A stretch of DNA of 64,000 bases from Cordilura impudica (GCA_963682025.1 OY821519.1:95755585-95819584), one strand, 5' to 3'. Positions 46,132 through 57,696 are shown, numbered from the stretch's first letter. A program made the numbers and translations. Notes: generated by a model from the sequence alone, not told the origin.

Positions 46132-46395
46132 TTAATATAGATTCTGATAGCCGTATAGATTGTTCCAGGGTGCTCTTACATAGCTGGGAATTTGATGAGT
46201 ATATGCTGCCGATGACGCACAAGGTTTTTTGGGTACACCACTACATGGCACGATCTCCAACTTCGGTTGACAACTGAATAGGTAATTCTTGGGACATGGT
46301 GGTGCCGGTATTGAAGCACTTGCACCGTAACTACTAGCCGAAACTGCAGCTATTAAAGCCAAAACGAGTACAATTAACAACGACAAGGATTTCAT
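46132..46395 (-). CDS. Vitelline membrane (VM domain) eggshell protein, 87 aa
   Basis: An intronless small secreted protein. Signal peptide at residues 1 to about 20 (MKSLSLLIVLVLALIAAVSA), then a short Ser/Ala/Tyr stretch, then the VM domain PAPPCPKNYLFSCQ with Cys at 34, 42 and 51. The CX7CX8C spacing is the defining disulfide pattern of Drosophila vitelline membrane proteins. A fourth Cys is at 59, and the tail has AYTHQIPSYV and a Tyr-rich end, closest in style to Vm32E. VM proteins are secreted by follicle cells and crosslinked into the inner eggshell layer. Start chosen because it is the only Met before the signal peptide. A TATA-like box and a polyadenylation signal frame it. The gene is isolated from the usual VM cluster by repeats. 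Very likely functional. Confidence 0.9.
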   Translation of the reverse strand: MKSLSLLIVLVLALIAAVSASSYGASASIPAPPCPKNYLFSCQPKLEIVPCSGVPKKPCASSAAYTHQIPSYVRAPWNNLYGYQNLY

Positions 46396-46451
46396 TTTTT
46401 TATTTTAAAATATTTTCGCGGGTTTATTATTAATGCGTAGGTTGTACAAGT

Positions 46452-46459
46452 TTTAAATA
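46452..46459 (-). promoter_or_regulatory. TATA-like box upstream of the VM-domain gene
   Basis: TATTTAAA on the minus strand, about 57 bases before the start codon. This would place transcription start some 25-30 bases before ATG, consistent with the short leaders of eggshell genes. The position fits; the sequence is common in AT-rich DNA. Confidence 0.35.
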
Positions 46460-47290
46460 AACTAATTCAATAACATAAAAATTAATCTTTTTATATTTAT
46501 ATACATATTAATTTTCAATTCCAATAAGTTGTACAATTTATGTTGTTTATTAGTCAGCTTTTTATTTGAATTTCCCTGACTGGGCAGAAAATTAATTTTT
46601 TCTCTTCGAGTGTTTGTATTAAGAAAGTGTAGGAAGACATTTAACTCTACAATGCTCACGTTGGACTTTAGACGTTGCGTACTGTTTAAATGTAAATACA
46701 GACGAGAACGGTTATAATGAATCCAAAGAGTTCACTTTTTTTAAACAAAAATAATATGAATAATAATATGAAAAATAAGGGATTTTTTAACAAAAATTTT
46801 TTCGGTTTAGACACACAATTTGTCGTCGTCGCAAGGCATAACAGCCAAAGAATATTTTTTCAAGTTTTCAATAGAGCATATTTAAATTTAAAATCGCTGT
46901 GTGAAATCGGATAATTCCAATAACCACACGGTAATTAGGCATTTACTTTTAATGCAGAAAGTGTTAGTAATTACCCAGACAGGAATTTCAGATGTTAGAA
47001 AAAACAAAGCACTGACAAAGCTCTACGTGACAATAGTTCAAACAATAATGCACTGGGAAAATAATTATTTGGAGCACTTTCCCAATGTTTATAGAAATTA
47101 CTTTGCCTGTACTGGTTTGAGAAATTTCCCAACTCTTTTATTATTTAGCTGATTTCGCTATGAGAGGTTTTTGGAATACATTTAACTTCTGGAATAATAT
47201 TTACCCTGTTTGTTTAACTACATTTTCACCAACTTCCCGACTAGCAAGTGCTGCGAAACTTTTATTATTTACCTTATTTAATTATTCTCT
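46460..47290. other. Intergenic DNA upstream of the VM-domain gene
   Basis: No conserved coding. Short ORFs here lack recognisable motifs. The 24-base sequence at 47222-47245 (ATTTTCACCAACTTCCCGAC, then TAGC) recurs at 48316-48339 with one difference and brackets the next F1 copy. Confidence 0.45.
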
Positions 47291-47293
47291 AAA

Positions 47294-48270
47294 TAATTGG
47301 ATCATTATAATGACTTTGTGCTGCTGTTTGTAACTACCAAAAATATTTGATTTAGACCTATCTATATTATTATTATTATACCGATCGATTCAGAATCACT
47401 TTTTAAGTTGATTACGATGCCCGTCCGTCCGTCTGTGTGTTCATGTAAACCTTGGAATCAAACTACAGGTCGCAAATATGAATTATTTTGATGAAATTGT
47501 GTATATAAGCTACTATCGGCCATACGATGAAAGCTATTGAAATTGGTGAAATTCGGTCCATGTTCAGACCTAGTCCCCACACAATTGACCGCTATGAAAT
47601 CGACTAAAATTGCAATAAGATCCAAATTATCATATAGATCTCGGTCAAATTGGGTTTGTGTGTGTTTATGACATCTATTTATCATTTGTCCAAACATAAA
47701 CCCCATATGGCTATTCTTTGACATAGCCCTCGTATAAAGCTGCTTCCCGATTTTCACTTAAATCTATCAAAAAACAAAAATAATGGACAGATTTTTCTCA
47801 AATTTGGTTCGTATATATTTTTTCAAAATATACGTGACTTTACCAAATATGGTCAGGATCGGTCCATTTTTCGACCTAGTCCCCATATAAATATAGTATC
47901 CGATATGAACTTTTTCATATCTGCAGCCAAAAAAATTAATAACAATGTCACTCAAATTTGGTTTATGCTTATTTTCTAATTTGATGAAATTTATATTTTG
48001 ATGAAATTTGGTATGTAAGCTTCTATCGGCTATAGGATGAACACTATTGAAATTTGTGGAATTCGGTCCATGTTGAGACCTAGTCCCATACAAATGACCC
48101 CTATGAAACCGACATAAATTGCTATAAGATCCAAATTATCATATAGATCTCAGTCAAATTGGGTTTGTATGTGTTTATTATATCCACTAATCAGTAGTCC
48201 AAAAATAATCCCTAATCCCTAATCCTAGTCTAGACCGACTGTAATTTTCTCACTTGTTTTTTTTTTTTTA
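47294..48270 (+). mobile_element. Family F1 repeat, copy d, with internal duplication
   Basis: Starts near CATTATAATGACTTTGTGCT and ends with GTCTAGACCGACTGTAATTT and CTCACTTG. The block TTTGATGAAATTTGGTATG through TGAGACCTAGTCC appears a second time at about 47995-48180, so the element is longer than the 790-bp norm. No coding capacity. Confidence 0.7.
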
Positions 48271-48344
48271 GCGGTTAACCTGAAACCGTTTGTTGAGGCG
48301 AATTTTTGTAATTAAATTTTCAACAACTTCCCGACTAGCTTGAG

Positions 48345-49012
48345 TGCATATTTGCACCCTATACCACTATGAGGTGAGGGTATAATTAGTTTATGTGGAT
48401 GTTTATTATACCGTCCGTCTGCCCGTCTGTCCGTGGACACACACATGTAAACTTTGTAATCAAACTACAGATCGCAAATATGAATTATTTTGATGAAATT
48501 TTGTATATAAGCTACTATCGGCCATACGATGAACGCTATTGAAATTGGTGAAATTCGGTCCATGTTCAGACCTAGTCCACATACAAATGACCCCTTTGAA
48601 ATCGACTTAAATTGCCATAGGATCCAAATTATCATATAGATCTCGGTTAAATTGGGTTTGTGTGTGTTTATTACATCTATTTATCATTTGTCCATAAAAT
48701 ATATCCCATATGGCAATTCTTTGTCATAGCCCCCATATAAAGCTGCTTCCCGATTTTCACTTAAATCTATCAAAAAAGAGAAATAATGCACAGATTTTTC
48801 TCAAATTTGGTTTGTATTTGTTTTTTTTCCAAAATATAAGTGACTTTAACAAATATGGTGTGGATCTGTCCATTTTTGGCCTTGTCCCCATATAAATATA
48901 GCATTCGGTATGAACTTTTTCATATGCCTATTTTCAATATCCAATTATTTGGATCTAAGACCAGTTCTCAATTCTATTCTAAACGCATAGTGTAGAGTAT
49001 CGCATATTATTA
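48345..49012 (+). mobile_element. Family F1 repeat, copy e
   Basis: Starts CACCCTATACCACTATGAGG and proceeds in F1 order to AACGCATAGTGTAGAGTATC. The hairpin end is missing. No coding capacity. Confidence 0.7.
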
Positions 49013-49154
49013 CATATTTTGCATTGCTTTGCTTTTGGTTCAGAAGTTACTGGCTGGCAAAGGACCAGAAAAATTCAGTTGCTATGCCAGCAATTATACT
49101 ACCTTTCAGAGTGCTTTTCCAGTGGTTTGCCAACCTTTTTAAATAAATATTTTT

Positions 49155-50095
49155 TTATATCCTATATCACTATTTGGTCAGAGCATAATGAGTTTGAGTT
49201 AATGTCCGTCCGTCTGTGTGTCCATGTAAGTCTTGTAATCAAACTACAGATCGCAAATATGAATATATATTGATGAAATTTGGTATGTATTGTATTATGT
49301 ATTGTATAAAAGAGGTGACGAAGGTACTGCGACCAAATGATCTATTGTACTGCCCTCTGCTAATAGTTGTTCCTATAAAATCTCACCCAATCCTGAAGCC
49401 CTCAAAAATTCGAGGATGTGGGTTGGTTCCAGTGATTTTACTTCGCTCCCTGGTATTTGGAAAGAACCCAGGTACTTTTTCCTCTTATGCATTAAAGCTC
49501 CACAATCCCCCAGTATGTGCTCCGCTGATTCTGCCTTCTCATCGCAAAATCTGCACATGGGGTTCGCTTCAATTCCTAACCTGCTCAGATGCTCCCTGAG
49601 CCTAATGAAATTTGGTATATAAGCTTTTATTGGTGGAAAGCGTTGTATGTTCAAACTAAGTCTCCATGCAAATGACTTCCACAAGATCGACTTAAAGTGC
49701 AATATCATTGTGTTTATTACATTCATTTTTTATCAGTAGTCCAAAAATGAGCTCTGTGCCACTTCCCGATCTGCACTTAAATCTAACCAGAAACTAAAAT
49801 ATTATACAGTTTTTTTCAAATTTTGTTTGTTTATGAATTTGAAAAATGTGAGTGATTTTACTCAAGATTTAATGATCGGTTAATTTTTTTGACCCAGTCC
49901 GCATAAAAAAAAAACATTCAAAATTAACTTTTTCATATCTGTTCGCCACAAATTATAAAAAAATAACACTAAAATTTAGTTTATGCTTATTGTCTATATC
50001 TAGTTGTTGCCTCAGAAAAGTTAGATCCAATTCCCTTTCTCGGAACGCATGATAAATATAGTTGGCCTGGAATGACTTAAACTGTCTTACTTCTT
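49155..50095 (+). mobile_element. Family F1 repeat, copy f, interrupted by a LINE fragment
   Basis: F1 order from ATATCCTATATCACTATTTG to a decayed end (ACTTAAACTGTCTTACTTCT). 49287-49604 is foreign (see next feature), bordered by duplicated F1 sequence. Confidence 0.7.
49287..49604 (-). pseudogene. LINE ORF2 C-terminal fragment with perfect 14-bp TSD
   Basis: Minus-strand: LREHLSRLGIEANPMCRFCD, then EKAESAEHILGDC (a CX2CX8HX4C zinc knuckle), then ILEFLRASGLGEIL and stop. This is the C-terminal tail of R1/LOA-type non-LTR ORF2. The insertion is flanked by ATGAAATTTGGTAT at 49273-49286 and 49605-49618, an exact duplication of F1 sequence. The 3' side carries a short ATACA-type tail instead of poly(A). 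Severely 5'-truncated, as usual for LINE insertions. A different clade from copies A, B and C. Confidence 0.8.
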
Positions 50096-51840
50096 TTTTT
50101 CTATTTTTTTTTTCTATAAACGATTCGACTACAGAGACTATATTTCGAGTAACGATCGATCGCGATACAAATAACCCATCTGGTTACTAAAGCTATCAAT
50201 ATGAAGATAACATGACAGAAATATTATAAAAATATTGTTCGTTTTAGAGATAATCTCTACATAAAACAGTCTCCTCATAATCACTTAAATCTATCCAAAA
50301 CATTTTCTCGTTTTTACTCGCTGTTTAGGAATAAAACTACATAAATTTAGTTCTAAAAATTGTGCTTTAAATTTCACTAAAGCATAACAGGGTTAATTTG
50401 AAGTAAAATTAAAAAATTTGTATATAGGCTGTTGCTGAATCACAAATTCTTGCTTGTAGCCAACATAATGACCTGTTAGCGGAAATAAATGTAAGTGTGT
50501 TACAATCAGAACCTAAATATATCAACTTATTTTTAAATTCTAAATGGAACTCCAACTTAAATAATATGGATCTTACTGAATTTTGTTAAGTTTGAAATAA
50601 GCTCAAATTTTATGAATTTAAATATTGTGTACGTAATAGCAACTACACCCAAATATAAATATTGGACTTCATCACTTAAACGTAAATCTAATATACCTTG
50701 GTCGTCTTATGTTAAATTTGGTAAGGTCATAGCGGATAAAAATATTTGTGAGAATCTGGTATATAAAAATAGAACCTATATTTTATAAGTTATCATCTTC
50801 TTCGATCATAAAAGCTATTACCATATTTTTCGATCACAATATTATTAATTTTCAAGGTTATTGAAGTTTTAATTCAGACTTAATGACACAAATTACTTAT
50901 GAGACTGACTTACATTTTGCTCCATTTATAAATCAGAGCTTATAAGAATATTATTAGCCAATTTAATTTGATCAATTCAATTTCTTTATTTATATAACAT
51001 TATTATGCACATTAGTTTATCAGCCTCTCTTAAAGAGTTTAGGATTTTATTCCTTTCTTTTCAGATATATAGTGATAATAATCTTATAATACGTTTTGAT
51101 TCAAATAACTTCAATACGTCAAGGGGAAAATTTTCAAAACACCTTTATGGAATATTTTTTTTTATTTTAGATACAAAAAAAGAAAAAAAAAACGAGAATA
51201 TATAAAATTATGATTGGACAAGCTTATTGATGTGAGCAAATTCAGAGTTTATACATCTGTAGTTAAAGTTATCTGTAAGTCATTGGATTTTAATATTTAC
51301 GAGTGCAACGTTGGTAAATTTCTAATATATGTATGTAAAAAGTGTAATGTGTAGAATGTACAAATCAGACATCACATATGGCAAATCTTACGAAACTGAG
51401 AATGGGGGAAATTAGAAGTAAAAATGCATAAATAATCTAAAAATTTAAAAATAACGATTGATATGTTTGTTAGTGTTGTATCTTCTGAAACTAATACATT
51501 TTAAAATTCTGATTCTTAAATACACGTGCTCGTTGGCCTGACTTTAGGTGAGTGTATTAAAGCGCATGACCAAAAAGTGCAAGTGCGAGTATATGTGAAA
51601 CCATCTAATCATATCAACTATTACAAAGTTTAATACAATCACGGACGAAGGCTGACATACCAGAAACCGGTCTGATTAACAATAAAGAGTAGTTATGATT
51701 TTTAGAAATACATGCTATTTTGAACGTTGTGTTTGAAATTTCTATTAACTAACGAGTATAGAAATCCTGTGGACTTTATTAATTACCCAATCATGTGAAT
51801 TTGAAAATAGGCATTTCACCATGCTTTTATAATGAAATAA
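50096..51840. other. Unassigned AT-rich stretch
   Basis: 1.7 kb without coding or repeat signals that I can support; short ORFs have no recognisable motifs. Confidence 0.4.
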
Positions 51841-52424
51841 TTTAAATATCAAAATTCGCCCTTTTGTTTTTTTTTTCCAAAAAAACCTGCAGAACTGCCA
51901 AATGTATAAAGGATGTCTCTGCGGAATCTTTATTAAATGCTTCTTCATCTTCATTGCATACTTCATCAATTGCATCAGCACTACCAATTGTTCATACAAA
52001 ATTACCATCGTATTAGTACTCCCTTTATTATCAAAATGTTGGAGGTATGAGAACAAAAAGACAGTTTGATTTGTTTTTGTCGTCGCAAGAATATGATATT
52101 ATTGTCATTACAGAGACATGGCTATATGGAAAAATTAATAGCACGGAGTATTTTGATAGTTATTATAGTGTATATAGACATGATCGTGATCCTAATATTT
52201 CTGCAAAGAAGAAAGGTGGAGGAGTTTTAATTGCGGTGAGAGCTGATTTAAAGTCAGAAATTGTTTCACTTAAAAATACTACGTTCATTGAACAGCTTTG
52301 TGTAAAAATAATATTTGCAAAAAACTATTCGATTTTTATTATTGTGTCTTATGTACCGCCGGAAAGTTCTTTTCAGACTTATAGATATCATTTGGATAAC
52401 ATTCAAATTTTAAACTTTAATTTA

Positions 52425-52812
52425 TGCCGTTTTCTTTTCTAACAAAAAATGTCGCATTTTATTTGCACTTTTTTCGAAAAGTGTATTTTTATTTTATACA
52501 TCAATCGAAATGTCTTAAAGTGCTGCTTTCACAAAATGGAAAAAAATTTTGATTATTATCCTCTTTGAAGTCATAGGGTGAAAATATTCAAAAAAGAGGA
52601 ACAATGGGAAAATACTCTCACACTGTGACCTGAAAGAAGTCTATGGCTGCAATTTTATGCGATTTACGAGGGCTCGACTTTGAGACCTTTCGGTTGATGT
52701 ATAAAACAAAGTTGTTCTTAATTTAGAATATATAAAAAAAAATACAAAAAATACACTTTTCGAAAAAAGTGCAAATAAAATGCGACATTTTTTGTCAGAA
52801 ATGAAAACGGCA
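52425..52812. mobile_element. MITE with TGCCG ends, copy 2, TSD TTA
   Basis: Ends TGCCGTTTTCTTTTCT and GAAATGAAAACGGCA, flanked by TTA (52422-52424, 52813-52815). Inserted in the endonuclease domain of LINE copy B. Related to 25221-25625. Confidence 0.82.
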
Positions 52813-53525
52813 TTAGATGTAAACCAATCTACGTTTTTAATTGGTGATTTTAACCTGAATAATATCAATTGGATTTTTGATGAAAATGTATTAATACCTT
52901 ATAATATTAAGGATGACATAGATGAATTTGTTACAGGTTTTTTTTCTATCAAATGATTTTAAGCAATAAAAATGATATAGGAAGATTTTTAGATTTAATT
53001 TTTGCCTCTGATTACATAAAAGCATCTTGTAATTTGTCTTCAAATCTGGTTTCTAGAAATACTGTCCATCATAAAGCCCTTGACTTCAATTTCACTTTTT
53101 TTTTCATATGATAACGATCATGTTGATAATTTTTGCAAATTTAATTTCAATAAGGCAGATTTTGTTGGTTTAAACTATTATTTTAAATTAATTGATTGGT
53201 CAATTCTTTCTCATTTTGAAGATCCAGATTTAATGAAATCTTTTATTGTCACTCAATTTGACAATGCGAGTGAAACAAATGTTCCACAGTTCGAACCAAA
53301 ATTTAATCATAAACCTCCGTGGTACAATTCACATGAAAAATTTTAAAAATAAAGCCTACAAAAAATTCATTACATCGAGTAGTGATGAAGATCGTGCTTA
53401 TTTTACATTAGTTCGAAATGAATATAATTTCTTTGGAAATTTTCTGTATAAACAATATGTTTTTGATATCGAAAATAAAGTTAAAACAAATTCTTCAGCT
53501 TTTTGGCATTTCATTAATAGCAAAC

Positions 53526-54324
53526 AAGTTAGAAATTATAGTCGGTCTAGACCGGCTATACGATACCCTGTACGATGGTTTAGACACCCTATCTTTTCGG
53601 TCCAAGTAATTCGATATCGAAAATAAGCACAATCCAAATTTGAGTGGCATTTTTATTAATTTTTATGGCTGCAGATATGAAAAAATTTAAATCGGATGCT
53701 ATATTTATATGGGGACTAGGTCGAAATGTGGACCGATCCTGACCATATTTGGTAAAGTCATTTATATTTTGAAAAAATATACACAAACCAAATTTGAGAA
53801 AAAATCTGTACAATATTTTTGTTTTTGATAGATTTAAGTGAAGAGCGGGAAGCAGCTCTATATGTGGCCTATGATTAAGAATTGTCCTATAGGGATTATT
53901 TTTGGACTACTGATTAACGAATATAATAAACGCATACAAACCCAATTTAACTGAGATCTATTTGATAACTAGAATCTTATGGCAATTTATGTCGATTTCA
54001 TACGGGTCATTTGTATGGGGACTAGGTCTGAACATGGACCGAATCTCACCAATTTCAATAGCGTTCATCGCATGGCCGATAAAAGCTTATATACCAAATT
54101 TCATCAAAATATATTCATATTTGCGACCTGTACTTTGATTATAAGGTTTACATGGACATACAGACGGACGGACGGACGTACGGACATCGCTAAATCGACT
54201 CAGAAAGTGATTCTGAGTCGATCGGTATAATTAAAGATGGGTCTAGGTCAAAAATTTTTGATAGTTACAAACAGCAGCACAAAGTCATTATACTCAAACC
54301 ACATGGTGGTATAGGGTATAAAAA
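53526..54324 (-). mobile_element. Family F1 repeat, copy g, inserted in LINE B (defines F1 ends)
   Basis: Begins CAAGTTAGAAATTATAGTCG with hairpin AGTCGGTCTAGACCGGCT and ends TGGTGGTATAGGGTATAAAAA. Comparison with LINE copy A, which reads AATAGCAAA-GAA-GATAATAATGG uninterrupted, shows F1 sits between AATAGCAAA and GATAATAATGG. No target duplication is seen, and three bases were lost or absorbed. Confidence 0.82.
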
Positions 54325-54764
54325 GATAATAATGGCAGTCCAAAACGTATGTTCTTCGGTAATTTGCCATCTGATCGCAATGCAGAATTCTGTGATTTAT
54401 TTTCAGATTATTTTCGATCAACATTTGTTAAGACCAGATCTGAGATTTGTGATTTTCAACCACTACACCAGGATACTTAAAAAATCGTACTAAATCCTCT
54501 CTTAGCTCATATCCATCAATATTTTTCAAAAAATGTTCACAAAATATTGCTGTAAAATATCGAAAAAAATCTGACAAAGCTCAGAAAAAATTATCACAAT
54601 AAAAATCTGACAAACTTCAGATAAATTACAAAAAACCCGCAGAGTTTTGAAAAATTGAAAACTGTTGTTAAAACACGTTTAACCTTGTGTCGCAGAGCGA
54701 AATATCTATCAATTGTTTGGTATCTAAAAACTGTTAAAACGTGTCATAGAATTGTTCAGTGAAT

Positions 54765-55861
54765 GATGGCGTCTAAGGCTTTGACTCACGATCAAAATCG
54801 GGGAAAAGAATGTTTCCTGTGTTTTCGAAAACAAAACAAATGTATATTATAGAGAATCAGTTAAAAATTGACATGAAAAATCACGTTGACAACTATGATG
54901 ACGAGCGCAGATTGCCGACTGCTGTGTGTTGTACGTGCAGAAGAAAAGTATTTCAAGCGAAGACTGAAAAAAAGAAATTAGCATCTCCAGATTTGTCTAT
55001 TTTTAAGCCGGTGCAGGCTACGCGATCAATATGCGAATGCATATTTCTGAAATTACACGCGAAATATCCGCTAAAATTTGGGGCAAAGTTGCAAAAAAAA
55101 AGTTCCAGGTAAGTTTTCAAAGTAAAAATATATTTTTTTTTGTTAGTTTGTTCTTAAATTTCAGATTTTATTGTTTTTATTAATTATTTTAGGCAAGTCT
55201 AAACGACAATCTGCGACAAAACGGTGCGACGTGTGCTTCAGTGAGATTAGAAAAGGCAAACTACATAAATGTGGTTTGAAATTTCGAGTAATAAATCTAT
55301 CAAATCATATATCAGATGGATCTTTAAAAGCGAATGATCAAACCATGTCACGTATGATTAAAGAAAAAGTAAAAGAAGATTCTAAGGGTGATCTAGAGCC
55401 TTAAGTTTTGCGGTTGTCATAAATCCAGGGTAAACCACTTCAAATCGCAGTAGGCAATAATAAAAAAAAAACCTTTCCACAACAAACTCATCTACATTAT
55501 CTGTGGATGGTATGTTGAAAATCAAAAGCGATTTGAATTTAAGTGATCGTGCAACTTTAAAAATGGCAGCTTCCATTCATGTGTGTACAAGAAGTAGAAA
55601 AGCAATTGAACCAGGATTAAAATTAAGACTTAATAACACAGCTCATTTTGTCGACGATTATTTTGATTTTAAGGAATTTCCTTTTGTTTGTGTAAAAGGC
55701 GATGAAGTCTCGGATGCTCCTGCGTTTGGAGTTTACTGCAAAGATGATCCTGCTCTTGTTCAGTATGTGAAAAATAAAGGCGGTGGAGTCCGTACATTTT
55801 GATTTCTTAAAGTCCTCCTGGGAAATGAATAAGGTTGCTGCGAATCACCCGGATTATCCTT
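54765..55861 (+). pseudogene. Uncharacterised zinc-binding TE-associated gene, frame-broken
   Basis: Reading across frames: MMASKALTHDQNRGKECFLC with FRKQNK; then IENQLKIDMKNHVDNYDDER, LPTAVCCTCRRKVFQAK (paired CxxC motifs), LSIFKPVQATRSICECIF. A GT-AG gap of about 84 bases (55109-55192) is a candidate intron. Then RCDVCFSEIRKGKLHKCG, SDLNLSDRATLKMAASIHVC, LNNTAHFVDDYFDFKEFPFV; then in another frame VESVHFDFLKSSWEMNKVAA with NHPDYP and stop. Similar N-terminal CxxC proteins are seen among uncharacterised insect and cnidarian repeat proteins. I do not know the function. It lies inside LINE B and probably belongs to a separate mobile element. Confidence 0.5.
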
Positions 55862-56757
55862 AACACGTTTTGAGCGCTGTTTGTAGATATAATGCTTCAC
55901 ATGTTTAAATTGATGTAATTATAATTAAATTATGCTACATTTTTATATTTACTAAAATGTTGAAATAACAAAAGTTTAATAGAATTTCCACTTAAAATTT
56001 ATTATTATATCATTTTTTCCTTTCTATTCATATAAAACAATGCCATATTTTCCAAAATATCGTACTTCGTGCGCAAAAATTTTCAAAGTGGATTTATTTA
56101 AAAATCTCTCCACAGATTATTTTAGTTTTTTGATTTTTCTCATCTATGAACATTGTAAATTCAGAATCTCCACTAATTTTCTAGGTGTAAGACCTTGTTA
56201 TTTAATTTTAGTTAAGGCACACCGTGTGTACATTCGGCAAAATTTTTGACTCAATTATCAAAGAAAAACTTTTCAGCAATGTTAAGGATTTTATTTCCCC
56301 TGTCAACATGGTTTTAACTTTGGTCACCCATAATATATTAAAGGCCATGGAACTCAGATCTCAATTAGATATTGTTTATACAGATTTGCCGAAGGCATTT
56401 GATACAGTAAGTCATAATATTTTATTAAGGAAAATTTCCGCATTTGGATTTCCTCATAATCTACAATTATTTTTTAAAAACTTTTTAATTCAAAGAAAAC
56501 TGAAAGTCGCTTTTGGTAATTATTATTCGAAACTTCAGATTAGTGCTTACTCTGGTATTCCGCATGGCACACACATTGGACCGCTGCTATTTGTGCTCTT
56601 TATTAATGATCTTCCATCTGTTTTAAAATTTTCAAAATCCTTGTTATTGGCAGATGCTATGAAACTATTTGCTAGAATATCAAATGTGATTGTTTCCATG
56701 AAATTGCAGAACGACTTAATCAAATTACACTGTGGAACAAATTCAGGTTAGCAAAAG

Positions 56758-57540
56758 TTAGGTCGATTCTGAGAGTGAGGGGTGAAAATAGAGGTTAAAT
56801 TAGAAGACCCGTATCGCGGCGTTTGTTTATGTTAGTTCGAATTTTTTTTTTTAATCAATCTTCGAATTTTTCAGTCAAATGCCGATTTTCAGCACATTGT
56901 TTATATGGTTTTTTTGGCTATAACTCCTCGACTAATTGATATTTTTTCAATCTGTATAAGCTAAATTATTTCTAGAGACCTGTGCAACAATTAAAATTTT
57001 AAAAAAAAATTGATTTAGAAAATTTTTGTGGTGCTTATTAAGCAAAATGTTGGAAAAATTATTTTGTTTTCATGCTTTTTGAAAATATTTTCCACAAAAC
57101 TAAGTCTGTTTTGCTTTCTGTTTGATCTATAATATGCTTCTCAGTTTCTTCAATAAATTTCATTTGAAATGAAAATGATCTTTGTCGATAATTTACGTTA
57201 AAAATCCCAAAACCATTAAATAAATAGCGATTTAGGTAGAAGTAATTAAAAAGGGAAGTTCCAAGAATTAGGAATTAGTAAAACAACTTTTTTGTTTTCA
57301 ACCACTGCACAGGTAGCGATTTTTTTTTTATTTCGTACAAGCGAACTAATTTCAAAAATAAAGATTAAGTTAAGACTCGAAACTCTGCCGAAGCTGATGT
57401 CTTTTAATTTTCGCTCGGTCGTGATAAAATTAGCTATTAATTTTTTTTGGAACTTATTTCATTTTGTGAGTGATTTAAGTTAAGTGCATCGGTTTCATAA
57501 AAATAACAAAAAACATTGTATAATATATATTGTATTAAAA
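56758..57540. other. Unassigned stretch after LINE B
   Basis: AT-rich; nothing recognised apart from short ORFs without motifs. Confidence 0.4.
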
Positions 57541-57696
57541 ATGTCGGAACCAAAATGTAAAATGGACCATTTTTGTAATGTTTGTGGACGTTTCATAGCA
57601 AGTGATGAAAAATGTGGCAATTCGTTCCAGTACCAACATACCGAAGTATTGATTTTCAAACAGATATCGGTACTACAACCGCCGCACAGTGGCTGA
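57541..57696 (+). pseudogene. N-terminal zinc-knuckle fragment of an unknown TE protein
   Basis: MSEPKCKMDHFCNVCGRFIA followed by SDEKCGNSFQ and a quick stop. The HFCNVCG (HxCxxCG) start resembles the N-termini of several uncharacterised insect repeat-encoded proteins. No continuation found downstream, so it is a fragment or a first exon. Confidence 0.3.

Larger units (their letters stand above)
51850..56757 (+). pseudogene. LINE copy B: endonuclease and reverse transcriptase, interrupted three times
   Basis: Plus strand. Endonuclease domain: LYYQNVGGMRTK at 52023, DIIVITETWLYGKINSTEYF, KKKGGGVLIAVRADL, IIVSYVPPESSFQTY. A MITE at 52425-52812 intervenes, then FLIGDFNLNNINW (GDFN motif). The linker reads FNHKPPWYNS and ITSSSDEDRAYFTLVRNEYN. 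An F1 insertion at 53526-54324 follows, then linker sequence to about 54557. A foreign zinc-finger segment with loss of about 175 bases of LINE comes next. RT resumes at 56230: GKIFDSIIKEKLFSNVKDFI, KAFDTVSHNILLRKISAFGF, SGIPHGTHIGPLLFVLFIND, LLLADAMKLF. PQG has become PHG and FADD has become LADA, so the polymerase is dead. It ends after LIKLHCGTNSG. Same family as copy A, which gives the uninterrupted reference. Confidence 0.85.

Noticed and set aside
11442..54230. Repeated ORFs such as AIYVDFIG-x-x-x-MGTRSEHGP in many places
   Set aside because: They recur only inside F1 copies, in both orientations, with stops at variable points; they are shadows of a non-coding repeat, not a gene family.
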